DNA of 24,668 bases from Bacillota bacterium (GTDB lineage Bacteria; Bacillota; Limnochordia; Darwinibacteriales; Darwinibacteriaceae): NCBI GenBank assembly GCA_012518325.1, contig JAAYSR010000066.1, forward strand, positions 1-24,668, given 5' to 3'. Made by a program: the position numbers and the translations under genes. Numbering within the stretch: the stretch's first letter is position 1; each line of letters begins with the position of its first letter. Of this stretch, positions 7,842-14,314 are shown piece by piece. The notes under the pieces are model-generated. The model ran no database searches, was not told the origin of the DNA, and saw nothing but the letters and a program-made list of their open reading frames with translations.

Positions 7842-8702
7842 TCATGCGTCCTCCTTCTTTACAGTGTAACTGAGATAGTACATGGAGAGTGCTATGACGA
7901 TCAGGTAGGAGATCACTCCCAGAGCATTGGCTACACCCCAGTCGCCCATGTAGTTAATTCTAAAGGCCATATCTATAGGCAGCATTACGGGTTTGGAGGG
8001 GCCAATCAGCAAAGGGATGGTCAGACAGCCTATAGTTGAAACGAAAGTCAGTACCATGGCAACCAGGACTGTTGGCCTGCAGATGGGAAGCAGGATTTCC
8101 CAGACTGCCCTGACCTTGTTGCCCCCTAAGTTCAAAGACGCCTCGATGTAGGAATCTTCCACTGACTGGAAGGCCCCCAGGATCAGAAGCGTAGCCAGGG
8201 GAAACTGTTTCCAAACGAAGGTGATCACCAATCCTATCCAGCTGAAGGCAAGCCCGGGCAGATCGCTGAGGCCTGTAACCCTGCTGATGAGGATGTTTAG
8301 GATGCCATGGGGGGCCAAAAATACCCTCATGGTGTGACCGGCAATAAGGTAGGGTATAAACAGGGGCAGCCGGTACACGAAGTTCAAAAAGGGCCAGTTC
8401 CTAAACCGGAGGAAGCTGGCTGTAAGAACTGCAACAACAAAGACCAGCACCAGTGTAATGATGGTTATTCCAATCGTAAAGAGTATATCCGTTCCATATA
8501 AAGTGAAGGCTTTTGCAAAGTTGTGCAGTCCAATTCCCTCGTCGGAAACAAAGCTCCCGGCGATCGAAGCGCAAAGAGGGTAAATATAAAGGACACATAG
8601 GACAAGCAGGGCAGGCAGCACCAGCACAAGTCCTGACACAGCTTCACGTTGTCCGTCGCTGACTCTAATGGAAGGTCTCTTGACTGCGGCACGCGGCTGC
8701 AT
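7842..8702 (-). CDS. ABC transporter permease, PotB-like first subunit
   Basis: This 286-residue protein has six predicted membrane segments, beginning with a long one (VSGLVLVLPALLVLCVLYIY) and with a large early extracytoplasmic loop. An EAA-type loop (IEASLNLGGNKVRAVWEILLP) lies near residues 185-205. I use ATG 8702, which has AAAGGAGTGATC just upstream. The frame continues open for another 28 codons, but that part spans the intercistronic hairpin and carries no membrane-protein features. It pairs with the downstream permease and the PotA-like ATPase. Confidence 0.9.
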   Translation of the reverse strand: MQPRAAVKRPSIRVSDGQREAVSGLVLVLPALLVLCVLYIYPLCASIAGSFVSDEGIGLHNFAKAFTLYGTDILFTIGITIITLVLVFVVAVLTASFLRFRNWPFLNFVYRLPLFIPYLIAGHTMRVFLAPHGILNILISRVTGLSDLPGLAFSWIGLVITFVWKQFPLATLLILGAFQSVEDSYIEASLNLGGNKVRAVWEILLPICRPTVLVAMVLTFVSTIGCLTIPLLIGPSKPVMLPIDMAFRINYMGDWGVANALGVISYLIVIALSMYYLSYTVKKEDA

Positions 8703-8729
8703 TACGATCACTCCTTTCCCCTTGGTAGA

Positions 8730-8768
8730 GGTTACGCGAAAGCTAGAAAAAGAAGCCTTCGCGCAACC
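8730..8768 (-). promoter_or_regulatory. intercistronic stem-loop after the second binding-protein gene
   Basis: A 15-bp stem (8730-8744 with 8754-8768) with two G-U wobbles on the minus-strand RNA and a nine-base loop lies 18 bases past the binding-protein stop codon. There is no U tract. As with the hairpin at 3673-3701, it sits exactly between a binding-protein gene and its membrane-component genes. That suggests it shields the 3' end of the abundant first message, which is an inference. Confidence 0.65.
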
Positions 8769-8786
8769 TTCAACAGAGCCCGTCAC

Positions 8787-9941
8787 TTAGCGCATGGCAT
8801 GTTCATATGCTTCCATCATTGCCTGGTAGTAGTCCTTGATGGGGAAGACCCTTGCGTAATTTGCCAGCTCCTCCGGCCCTACATCGCGAAACACCATGTT
8901 CCAGGTTTCTTGAGGCAGGTATTCTTGGACATAGGATGCGTCGATGCCAGGATACCAGTTGAATTTCTCTACAATGTACTTGGCTTGAATCTCCGGTGAA
9001 GTAACAAACTCGATAAACTTGAGGGCAGCTTCAGGATTGGCAGCCTTGGCAGGAATAACATAGTACATAGGCTGCCCGCACATGCCCGGTGCAGGGAGGC
9101 AGAGACGGAAATCCGGGTTCATACGCCCGTCGGCGACCCATGAGTAGAACATATCGACCCATACCGGCCCAATCCAGATCTCGCCGCGGCTCAGCATATC
9201 CAGGGTTGCTGCGTTGCCGGAAGTCATGGTTACATAGGAATCAAACTCCCGCAGTTCAGCCAGGGCCTGTTCCCAGCTTTCCATATACTTTTCATCAAAG
9301 GGTCCTGTTACAGCGTATATGTCGTAATTGCCGGTTTTCCAATAGAGCCAGCTGGCAACAAAGGATACACCGGAAGCGCCCTGTTTGATTCCGTTATAGC
9401 CAAACTTGCCTGGGTTCTCCTTGACCCATTCAACCAGCTCTTCAAAGGATTTGGGAGGCTCCTCGATGTAGTTGGGGTTATACGCCAGAACGGTCTGGGA
9501 GTGGAACATGGGGATTACATATCCCTCAACATCTACGCCCAGTGCGGTCTTGGCGGTGGAACTCGTCACATACTTAAATGTAGCAGCGGATTCAGCGTAC
9601 TGCGACAGCAGTTCCTCCTGCAGAGCCAGGGAGGCTCCGATTTCATGGATTACCGCGACGTCGATATCCCAGCTTTCCCGATTTGCCCTTTTCTGGGCAA
9701 GCAGTTTTTCCACGATTTGCTGTGATCCGGGATCACCAGGGCCGGTGCCGACTACCCGGACCCGATATCCTGGATTCTCTTTGGCGAACAGAGGTCCGAG
9801 TTCCATATTGAACAAGTCGACCATGTTCTGATCTCCCGCGGTCACTAGGTTGATGGTGATATCAGCTGCCATAGCTAGACTGCTGAATACCATCATGCTC
9901 ACTAGAGTAACAAGCAACGCAGTTTTCAAAACTCTACGCAT
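8787..9941 (-). CDS. ABC transporter substrate-binding protein (PotD/AfuA/FbpA-like)
   Basis: This 384-residue protein (from ATG 9941) has an arginine-rich N terminus, a hydrophobic core and an SSLAMAADI cleavage region. It is a Sec signal peptide with no lipobox cysteine. The mature protein has the type II binding-protein fold: an N-lobe strand DITINLVTAGDQNM, a glycine-rich ligand loop GTGPGDPGSQQ near residue 65, WDIDVAVIH, and a late NPEAALKFIEFVTSPEIQAKY segment typical of families 1 and 8 binding proteins. The frame extends eight codons further to TTG 9965, but ATG with AGAAGGA upstream gives a normal signal peptide. It heads the PotBCA-type operon. Relatives bind polyamines, ferric iron, phosphonates or hexose phosphates. 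The ligand here is not readable. The phosphatase at the operon end hints at a phosphorylated ligand. Confidence 0.9.
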   Translation of the reverse strand: MRRVLKTALLVTLVSMMVFSSLAMAADITINLVTAGDQNMVDLFNMELGPLFAKENPGYRVRVVGTGPGDPGSQQIVEKLLAQKRANRESWDIDVAVIHEIGASLALQEELLSQYAESAATFKYVTSSTAKTALGVDVEGYVIPMFHSQTVLAYNPNYIEEPPKSFEELVEWVKENPGKFGYNGIKQGASGVSFVASWLYWKTGNYDIYAVTGPFDEKYMESWEQALAELREFDSYVTMTSGNAATLDMLSRGEIWIGPVWVDMFYSWVADGRMNPDFRLCLPAPGMCGQPMYYVIPAKAANPEAALKFIEFVTSPEIQAKYIVEKFNWYPGIDASYVQEYLPQETWNMVFRDVGPEELANYARVFPIKDYYQAMMEAYEHAMR

Positions 9942-10081
9942 GTTCCTTCTCACACTCCTTTTCAAATTAACCTCTGTTCTGCCGTTTCATCAAATGTCTT
10001 TTGCTTTCCCCGATCACCTCGCTTACGGAAGATTCCACTGTGCTGCTGGGCGGCGTACCCAACAAGGTTCATTGCATGCGC
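9942..10081 (-). other. 140-base spacer between the GntR gene and the binding-protein gene
   Basis: No consensus promoter is visible here on the minus strand. The only structure seen is a short GC stem (GTTGGG with CCCAGC) with no U tract. The binding-protein operon is therefore probably read through from the GntR promoter, or it has a promoter that is far from consensus. Confidence 0.4.
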
Positions 10082-10819
10082 CTACTTTCTAATCAGATGA
10101 AAACGGAATACATCGGTGCGGTAGTAGTCAAAGGATCGGAACAAGGGTTCGTTCTGCCTTCCGTACTGGACTTGATCCATCAGCAGGATAGGAACATCCT
10201 CAGACAGCCCCATTTTCTCCGCGATCTCCCTGGGTCTTTCTATGGGCAGAATCTCTGCCACCGTGTAGGAAATGGCAACCCCGCATTCCTGTTCCAGGAA
10301 TTCATTGATAGAACCGTACATGTCCCAGCTCAGCAGCTTTTCGATGAGTTTCGGGTCGGCCACTTTTTGGATCGTAAAGAAAACAGGACGATCGTTGGCA
10401 GTACGGACCCGTTCAATATGAAGAATCTTCGCCGGTTCCTTCATTTGGAGCCTTTCCATCAGTTCCTCGTCGGGTTCTTCCTGCCGCATCAGGGGGTTAA
10501 TGGTGCCTGGAGTCCAGCCGTGCTGCCTGATGGTTCTGGTTATACTGTGAAGTTCAGCGATATTGCTTTTGATATCCACAGTGTTGCCTGTAACAAAAGT
10601 GCCGAGGCCTCGCTTGATAGTAACCAGGCCTTCCTGGGCCAGGGCCCTAATGGCTTCACGCAGTGTTGAACGGCTGACGCCAAAAATGGCGGCCAGCTCC
10701 GGCTCGGACGGCAGCCTTTCCCCGTATTTATAACGCTTCGCTTCAATCTCTTGAGCGAGTTTATCTTTCACCTGCAGATAGAGGGGTTCGTGGTTTAACT
10801 TGTACTTTGCCTTGGCCAA
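10082..10819 (-). CDS. GntR-family transcriptional regulator with UTRA ligand domain (HutC subfamily)
   Basis: The 245-residue product has an N-terminal winged helix-turn-helix (EPLYLQVKDKLAQEIEA, then GERLPSEPELAAIFGVSRST and LREAIRALAQEGLV, then the wing RGLGTFV). After a linker comes a UTRA sensor domain (about residues 95-240) with ILHIERVRTAND and LLMDQVQYG segments. HutC-type proteins are usually repressors released by a small-molecule ligand related to the regulated pathway. I use TTG 10819 because TGAGGTG lies six bases upstream and gives a standard-length protein. An alternative TTG at 10882 (266 residues) has only GGAG close to it. The gene is upstream of and codirectional with the PotDBCA-type operon, so that operon and itself are the likely targets. 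Confidence 0.92.
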   Translation of the reverse strand: MAKAKYKLNHEPLYLQVKDKLAQEIEAKRYKYGERLPSEPELAAIFGVSRSTLREAIRALAQEGLVTIKRGLGTFVTGNTVDIKSNIAELHSITRTIRQHGWTPGTINPLMRQEEPDEELMERLQMKEPAKILHIERVRTANDRPVFFTIQKVADPKLIEKLLSWDMYGSINEFLEQECGVAISYTVAEILPIERPREIAEKMGLSEDVPILLMDQVQYGRQNEPLFRSFDYYRTDVFRFHLIRK

Positions 10820-10912
10820 TTGCTTCACCTCATTGCGATCAGAATGCCGGTACCGGACATAGGTCATCGGGATGTCTGACAAGTATCTCCAAAAAAATAA
10901 ACGCCTTACGTT

Positions 10913-10956
10913 TTCCTTGTCATTATTCTAACATGATCTTTGTAATCCTTCCTTGT
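10913..10956 (-). promoter_or_regulatory. candidate GntR promoter with flanking 8-bp direct repeats
   Basis: On the minus strand an extended -10 element, TG-T-TAGAAT (10933-10925), has no good -35 box. Identical octamers (TTCCTTGT on the plus strand) lie at 10913-10920 and 10949-10956, 36 bp apart, on either side of the -10. They could be regulator sites. Both parts are weak calls. Confidence 0.35.
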
Positions 10957-11007
10957 TTGTAAAAAAATTGTAGTTTTGCAACAAAATCAGCCCGCGTTCA
11001 GGGATCG

Positions 11008-11038
11008 AAAAAGCGGGTACCTGTTCGCCGGTACCCGC
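11008..11038 (-). terminator. intrinsic terminator of the DeoR-family gene
   Basis: A perfect 9-bp stem (11013-11021 with 11030-11038) with an eight-base loop is followed on the minus strand by five T (complement of 11008-11012). It lies 18 bases past the stop codon of the DeoR-family gene and separates it from the GntR gene. Confidence 0.9.
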
Positions 11039-11055
11039 AATTCAAAGGAGCCAAC

Positions 11056-11829
11056 TTACTTCGCCACTTCCACCTTAACCCCCCGCTCTTCCAAGGCACG
11101 AATATCTTCTTCGGGGATGCGGCTGTCCGTAATAAGAATATCGATTTCTTCCAACTTGGCAAAGGGCGTAAAGGCCTGTTTATGAAATTTGGAGTAGTCC
11201 ACGAGGCAAATTACTTGATCTGCGGAGGCGATCATTGCCTTCTTGGTCTCAGCTAGATCTTCCGAGTAAACCATCAGGCCGTTTTCGAAGTCAACTGCTG
11301 TGGCGGCCAGGAAGAGTTTGTGCACCCTGTACCTGCCCAGCATGTTTTCGGCATCGCTGCCCAGAAGGGTATAAATGCCCTCCCGGCGATGGCTGCTGAT
11401 CTTGCCGCCGGTAAGAAACAAGTCGATATTGAGCCTGTCCACAACCTCAAGGGCAATTCGCAGATCATTGGTCATGACAGTGACAAACTGCTGATTAAGC
11501 AGCCTTGCCAAGGGCAGGGTGGTGCTTCCCCCGTCCAGAATCAATGTATCTTTTGGTTCGATGTGAGTCAGCGCCTGCCTGGCAATGCTCTCCTTCTGGG
11601 GCACGTTGGTCCGCTGCCTGGCCTGGATCTGGAAGGCAGATATGCCGTTCCTTTTCAGGATGGCTCCGCCGTGCACCCGTTCTACCAGGTCCATCTCAGC
11701 CATTTTGTCCAGATCTAAACGGATTGTCTTAGGTGTTACTTTTAGGCGTTTAGCAAGGTCGTTGACATTAACGGAACCTTGTTCCTCCACCAAACGTGAG
11801 ATCTCATTCATTCTTTTTACAGCGTTCAT
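11056..11829 (-). CDS. DeoR-family transcriptional regulator, likely repressor of the inositol operon
   Basis: This 257-residue protein has an N-terminal DeoR helix-turn-helix (RMNEISRLVEEQGSVNVNDL, then LAKRLKVTPKTIRLDLDKM) and a C-terminal DeoR sensor domain. That domain starts with the effector-site motif LILDGGSTTLPLARLL and continues with FLTGGKISSHRREG and a late VDYSKFHKQAF segment. DeoR regulators are usually repressors relieved by a phosphorylated sugar intermediate. IolR of Bacillus subtilis belongs to this family and senses DKG phosphate. If this operon lacks the DKG kinase, the effector here may differ. The gene is divergent from the iol-type operon, the ATG at 11829 has AAAGGAG upstream, and the promoter is clear. 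Targets inferred from the repeat arrays are 11931-11970 and 4794-4819. Confidence 0.93.
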   Translation of the reverse strand: MNAVKRMNEISRLVEEQGSVNVNDLAKRLKVTPKTIRLDLDKMAEMDLVERVHGGAILKRNGISAFQIQARQRTNVPQKESIARQALTHIEPKDTLILDGGSTTLPLARLLNQQFVTVMTNDLRIALEVVDRLNIDLFLTGGKISSHRREGIYTLLGSDAENMLGRYRVHKLFLAATAVDFENGLMVYSEDLAETKKAMIASADQVICLVDYSKFHKQAFTPFAKLEEIDILITDSRIPEEDIRALEERGVKVEVAK

Positions 11830-11857
11830 TGGCGTACTCCTTTGCTAAGTTACGTCT

Positions 11858-11886
11858 ATAATAACACACAATAATAAACCTTTCAA
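11858..11886 (-). promoter_or_regulatory. sigma-A promoter of the DeoR-family gene
   Basis: On the minus strand TTGAAA (11886-11881) and TATTAT (11863-11858) are separated by 17 bp. The start point should be near 11851, giving a leader of about 22 bases that contains AAAGGAG. Confidence 0.75.
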
Positions 11887-11930
11887 ATCTGAATATCTTT
11901 GCCTAAATGGGGAGGAAAAGACCAAAGCGA

Positions 11931-11970
11931 GTGGAATACAGCAAGAAACAATAAAAAACCAAAAGGAACC
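11931..11970 (+). promoter_or_regulatory. four degenerate direct repeats with 10-bp period in the divergent control region
   Basis: Four consecutive decamers end in AATACA (11940), GAAACA (11950), AAAACC (11960) and GGAACC (11970), so an RAAACM-like element recurs at one helical turn. They lie 55-95 bases before the GAPDH-like start. On the sense strand of the operon they have the same orientation as the GAACM repeats in front of the ABC operon at 4794-4819. I read them as a likely DeoR-family operator. I could not identify a convincing plus-strand promoter in 11830-12025. A TATAAT at 11857 lacks a usable -35 box. Confidence 0.42.
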
Positions 11971-12025
11971 TAGGCTCGGCGCGAACGCGTGGGGCAGCTG
12001 AGAAATCAATAAAGGAGGTTTTTTT

Positions 12026-13045
12026 GTGAAAAAGGTAAAAGTTGGTGTTGTCGGATATGGAGTCATCGGAATTCGCCTTGCCACAGGTGTCTCCATGCAG
12101 GAAGATATGGAACTGGTAGGGGTTGCAGACGTTGGTTTGACCCTGTCAGTGCGGGCGCTTCTTGAGCGGGGCATGCCCTATGACTTCTATCTGGCAGTGC
12201 CTGAAAACCGCAAGCAGCTGGAAGATCACGGTGTGCCTATTGCAGGGACATTGGAGGATCTGGTGCAAAAATGCGATGTGATCCTGGACGCAACCAGTGC
12301 CGGTGTCGGCGCCAAGAATAAAGAACTTTATGCAAAGTACGGGAAGAAAGCGATCTTCCAGGGCGGCGAAAGCACAGAGGTAGCCGATGTCTTCTTCCAT
12401 GGCTATGCCAATTACGAAAAGGGACTCGGCAAGCAGTTCCTCAAGCTCACCTCCTGCAATACAACAGGGTTGATCCGCGCAGTGGACTGCATTGATCGGG
12501 AAATCGGAGTAGAGAACGTTATGCTGACAATTGTCCGCAGAGTGGCAGATCCCGGCGATTACCACAGGGGACTGACCAATGCCCTGAAGGTAGAGACAGT
12601 GCCCAGCCACCAGGCTACAGACCTGATGCTGATTATGCCCCACGTTAAAGCAACCGGTGTGCTGGTCCATACGCCTGTGACCCACGGCCACTTTATCTCA
12701 GTCAACATCAAGCCCAAGAAGGATACTACCAAGGAAGAAGTGCTGCAATTCTTCCACAGCCATCCCCGCATCCGTGTAGTCCGGACTGCCGACGGTTTCC
12801 TGGGCAATGCATCTCTGTTCAGATATGCACGTGACATGGGCCTGCCCCACAGCGACATGTATGAAATCGCCGTGTTCGAAGAGACAGTTGAAATCTTTGA
12901 GGGCCACATCATCTTTGGCTTCCATGTTCCCCAAGAAGCGGTTGTTACGCCGGAGACGATGGACGCAGTCCGGGCCGTCATGGAAATGCAGACAGATCGC
13001 CTAGAGGCTGTGGGCATGACCAATAAGTACTTTAACCTGAAATAG
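12026..13045 (+). CDS. Archaeal-type (type II) glyceraldehyde-3-phosphate dehydrogenase-like protein
   Basis: This 339-residue protein matches the type II GAPDH family of Archaea over its full length. It has the Rossmann start VGVVGYGVIGIR, IFQGGE near 110-115, the catalytic block SCNTTGL with Cys144, IVRRVADP near 169-176, and a conserved His pair at 220 and 222. The family oxidises D-glyceraldehyde 3-phosphate with NAD(P) and phosphate to 1,3-bisphosphoglycerate. Some conserved substrate-site text differs from the archaeal enzymes I remember: GPIN reads GLTN (182-185) and SHH reads SHQ (194-196). It heads the operon (GTG start, AAAGGAGG seven bases upstream) and is followed 11 bases later by a matching PGK-like gene. 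I propose that it oxidises D-malic semialdehyde, a carboxylate analogue of the usual substrate. Ordinary glycolytic GAPDH activity remains the alternative. Confidence 0.88.
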   Translation: MKKVKVGVVGYGVIGIRLATGVSMQEDMELVGVADVGLTLSVRALLERGMPYDFYLAVPENRKQLEDHGVPIAGTLEDLVQKCDVILDATSAGVGAKNKELYAKYGKKAIFQGGESTEVADVFFHGYANYEKGLGKQFLKLTSCNTTGLIRAVDCIDREIGVENVMLTIVRRVADPGDYHRGLTNALKVETVPSHQATDLMLIMPHVKATGVLVHTPVTHGHFISVNIKPKKDTTKEEVLQFFHSHPRIRVVRTADGFLGNASLFRYARDMGLPHSDMYEIAVFEETVEIFEGHIIFGFHVPQEAVVTPETMDAVRAVMEMQTDRLEAVGMTNKYFNLK

Positions 13046-13056
13046 GGGGTTTTTCT

Positions 13057-14313
13057 GTGGAAGGACTGCGCATCCATACCATCGATGATTTTGATTATGC
13101 GAATAAGACGGTGATTTTGCGCCTTGACGTTAACTCGCCCATCGATCCTGCAACTAAGAAAATTGTGAACACCAACCGGATCGACAAGAGCATTCCCACC
13201 CTTCAGGACTTGGTGGAGAAAGGGGCGAAGATTGTAATTCTGGCCCATCAGGGCGATACCCTGGACTACCAGAATCTTGGGCCCCTCGCAGAGCATGCCC
13301 TTCTTCTGTCAGAGCGCCTAGGCCGCGACGTCCGTTACATCGATGATGTCGCAGGCCCGGCCGCTGTAGAGCATGTCAAGGCAATGGAGCCTGGCGACAT
13401 TGTCCTCCTTGGGAACTTGCGCTATTTAACCGAAGAGGTCTCTACCTTCGAGACGGTTGTACCCCTAAAACCTGAGGAGATGCTCGACACCTACCTGGTC
13501 AGGCGCCTCGCGCCCCTGGCAGATTTCTATGTGAATGACGCCTTTGCAGCTGCCCATCGAAATGCGCCTTCTATGGTTGCCTTTCAAGAGCTGCTGCCGT
13601 CGGCAGGGGGCCGGCAGCTGATTGCCGAGTTTGGCGCGCTGCATAAAGTGGCGGCAGATCCCCAGCGTCCGGCCTTATTTGTCCTGGGCGGGCTCAAGGT
13701 TTCCGACGCCTTTGGCATGATTCGTCAGGTGCTGGAAGAGGGCACCGCGGACGGCATCTTGGCAGGGGGCGTTTTGGGCATTCTCTTCCAAATGGCGCAG
13801 GGCGTTTCCTTTGGCGCGGTTCAGGAGAAATTTCTCCGGGAGCGCAGCCTGATGGGCTTTGTAAAGGAAGCCGAGGGTTACTTGGCAGACTTTGCGGAAC
13901 GCTTTGTCCTTCCGGCGGACTTTGCCTATGAAGATCAGGGCAAGCGGGCTGAGGCATCCATTTCCGCTCTGCCCCAGGATAAGCTGTTTGTGGACATAGG
14001 CAGCCGAACCATTGAGCGTTTCAAGGCTGAGATCGCCAAAGCAGGCACCATCTTTGTCAACGGCCCTATGGGCTCCTATGAGAATCCCCTCTTCTCTGCC
14101 GGAACGGATGCCGTTTGGAATGCCATGGCGGAAGCCCCCGGCTTCACCGTTGTCGGCGGAGGCGACAGTGTGAGCGCCGCTTACAGGTTCGTGGCAAACC
14201 CGGAAGAGAAGTTTGATTACATTTGTACCGCCGGAGGGGCCATGGTCAGATTTCTGTCAGGTACGGAACTGCCCCTGATCAAAGCGTTAAGAAAGGCATA
14301 CGGGAGGCATTAG
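13057..14313 (+). CDS. Archaeal-type phosphoglycerate kinase-like protein with altered substrate site
   Basis: This 418-residue protein has the two-lobed PGK layout and resembles archaeal forms. Substrate lobe: LRLDVNSPID (Asp24, Asn26), Arg41, AHQ with His64, LLGNLRY with Arg122, and VNDAFAAAHR with Arg168. Nucleotide lobe: GGLKVSDA with Lys214, GPMGSYE (336-342), GGGDS (367-371) and TAGGAM (391-396). The position of yeast Arg65 in the SHLGRP motif, which helps hold the 3-phosphate of phosphoglycerate, is Asp67 here (AHQGD). The ENxRF Glu is Gly119. The ATP half and the Arg that holds the carboxyl are kept, so it is probably an active acyl-phosphate:ADP kinase with a changed substrate, perhaps malyl phosphate. 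The start is GTG after AGGGGGT. The LarA-like gene follows one base after the stop. Confidence 0.9.
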   Translation: MEGLRIHTIDDFDYANKTVILRLDVNSPIDPATKKIVNTNRIDKSIPTLQDLVEKGAKIVILAHQGDTLDYQNLGPLAEHALLLSERLGRDVRYIDDVAGPAAVEHVKAMEPGDIVLLGNLRYLTEEVSTFETVVPLKPEEMLDTYLVRRLAPLADFYVNDAFAAAHRNAPSMVAFQELLPSAGGRQLIAEFGALHKVAADPQRPALFVLGGLKVSDAFGMIRQVLEEGTADGILAGGVLGILFQMAQGVSFGAVQEKFLRERSLMGFVKEAEGYLADFAERFVLPADFAYEDQGKRAEASISALPQDKLFVDIGSRTIERFKAEIAKAGTIFVNGPMGSYENPLFSAGTDAVWNAMAEAPGFTVVGGGDSVSAAYRFVANPEEKFDYICTAGGAMVRFLSGTELPLIKALRKAYGRH

Positions 14314-14314
14314 C

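Noticed and set aside
8703..8786. Longer N terminus for the first PotB-like permease
   Set aside because: The extra 28 codons cross a stable intercistronic stem-loop, and ATG 8702 has a good ribosome site. The extension has no membrane-protein features.
11857..11862. TATAAT as the plus-strand promoter of the inositol operon
   Set aside because: No acceptable -35 box lies 16-18 bases upstream, and the same bases are better explained as the -10 of the DeoR promoter on the other strand.
12559..13296. Long minus-strand open frame (245 codons) across the GAPDH-like/PGK-like junction
   Set aside because: It is fully antisense to two well-supported genes, has no ribosome site and resembles no family. 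It is explained by codon bias of the sense genes.
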